A stretch of DNA of 64,000 bases. Source: Onchocerca volvulus (taxonomy: Eukaryota; Nematoda; Chromadorea; Rhabditida; Onchocercidae). The stretch is taken from positions 13,323,661-13,387,660 of the forward strand of contig HG738137.1 of the NCBI GenBank assembly GCA_000499405.2, read 5' to 3'. Numbering within the stretch: position 1 is the stretch's first letter; every line of letters begins with the position of its first letter. The notes beneath the pieces are model-generated. The model searched no databases and had not been told where the DNA came from. It saw only the letters and a list, made by a program, of their open reading frames with translations. The translations under genes and the position numbers were made by a program. Of this stretch, positions 63,897 to 64,000 are shown piece after piece.

Positions 63897-64000
63897 CTGT
63901 AAAAATTTCATTTTAGAAGAATAAAAATTGTTAATTTTTTATTGTTTTGAATTATTTTCGAATAATTAATTTGTCTTTTTTATGTATTAAACGAAAAAAT
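63897..64000. other. intron at the window edge (ENT gene)
   Basis: AT-rich sequence upstream of the acceptor TTTTTACAG of the first visible ENT exon. No exon is visible before the window ends. Confidence 0.6.

Overview
This 64 kb window is eukaryotic nuclear DNA, strongly AT-rich with many microsatellites. It most likely comes from a nematode, perhaps a clade III (filarial or spirurid-like) species. The evidence is short introns with mostly TTTCAG/TTTTAG acceptors, AG acceptors just upstream of start codons as in spliced-leader trans-splicing, and the gene structures themselves. The species cannot be named from sequence alone.

Layout. From 1 to about 27.6 kb I find no convincing conserved gene. 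This block is AT-rich intergenic DNA (or introns of something unseen) full of microsatellites and small local tandem duplications. One candidate coding exon (20580-20862) and one more complex island (about 17.4-18.3 kb) stand out. From 27.6 to 39.7 kb there are two tandem plus-strand beta-tubulin genes. I reconstructed them exon by exon, giving 445 and 444 residues. From 41.7 kb to the right edge there are four minus-strand genes: an unrecognised coiled-coil, probably nuclear protein (408 aa); eIF2A (544 aa); a Spindly-type dynein/kinetochore adaptor (571 aa); and an equilibrative nucleoside transporter (ENT/SLC29) whose 5' end lies beyond the window (430 aa visible). The tubulin pair and the minus-strand cluster converge at about 39.7-41.7 kb. 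For every gene the reading phase is consistent across all exon junctions and the summed coding length is a multiple of three.

How the genes relate. Two beta-tubulins and a Spindly homologue all belong to microtubule biology (dynein adaptor at kinetochores). I have no evidence that they are a functional unit beyond being neighbours. The four minus-strand genes share orientation with gaps of about 0.7-1.4 kb, compatible with either an operon or independent genes.

Most interesting points: a two-base Asn-to-Cys replacement in the nucleotide-binding T3 loop of tubulin 1; a coding-like, GC-richer island of unknown origin inside intron 2 of tubulin 2; an extra intron in tubulin 2; a 12-nt micro-exon in eIF2A; a dispersed repeat shared by introns of tubulin 2 and the ENT gene; and a tRNA-like (SINE-like) element plus a perfect 20-bp hairpin in eIF2A introns. 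I did not find a recognisable new multi-gene system.
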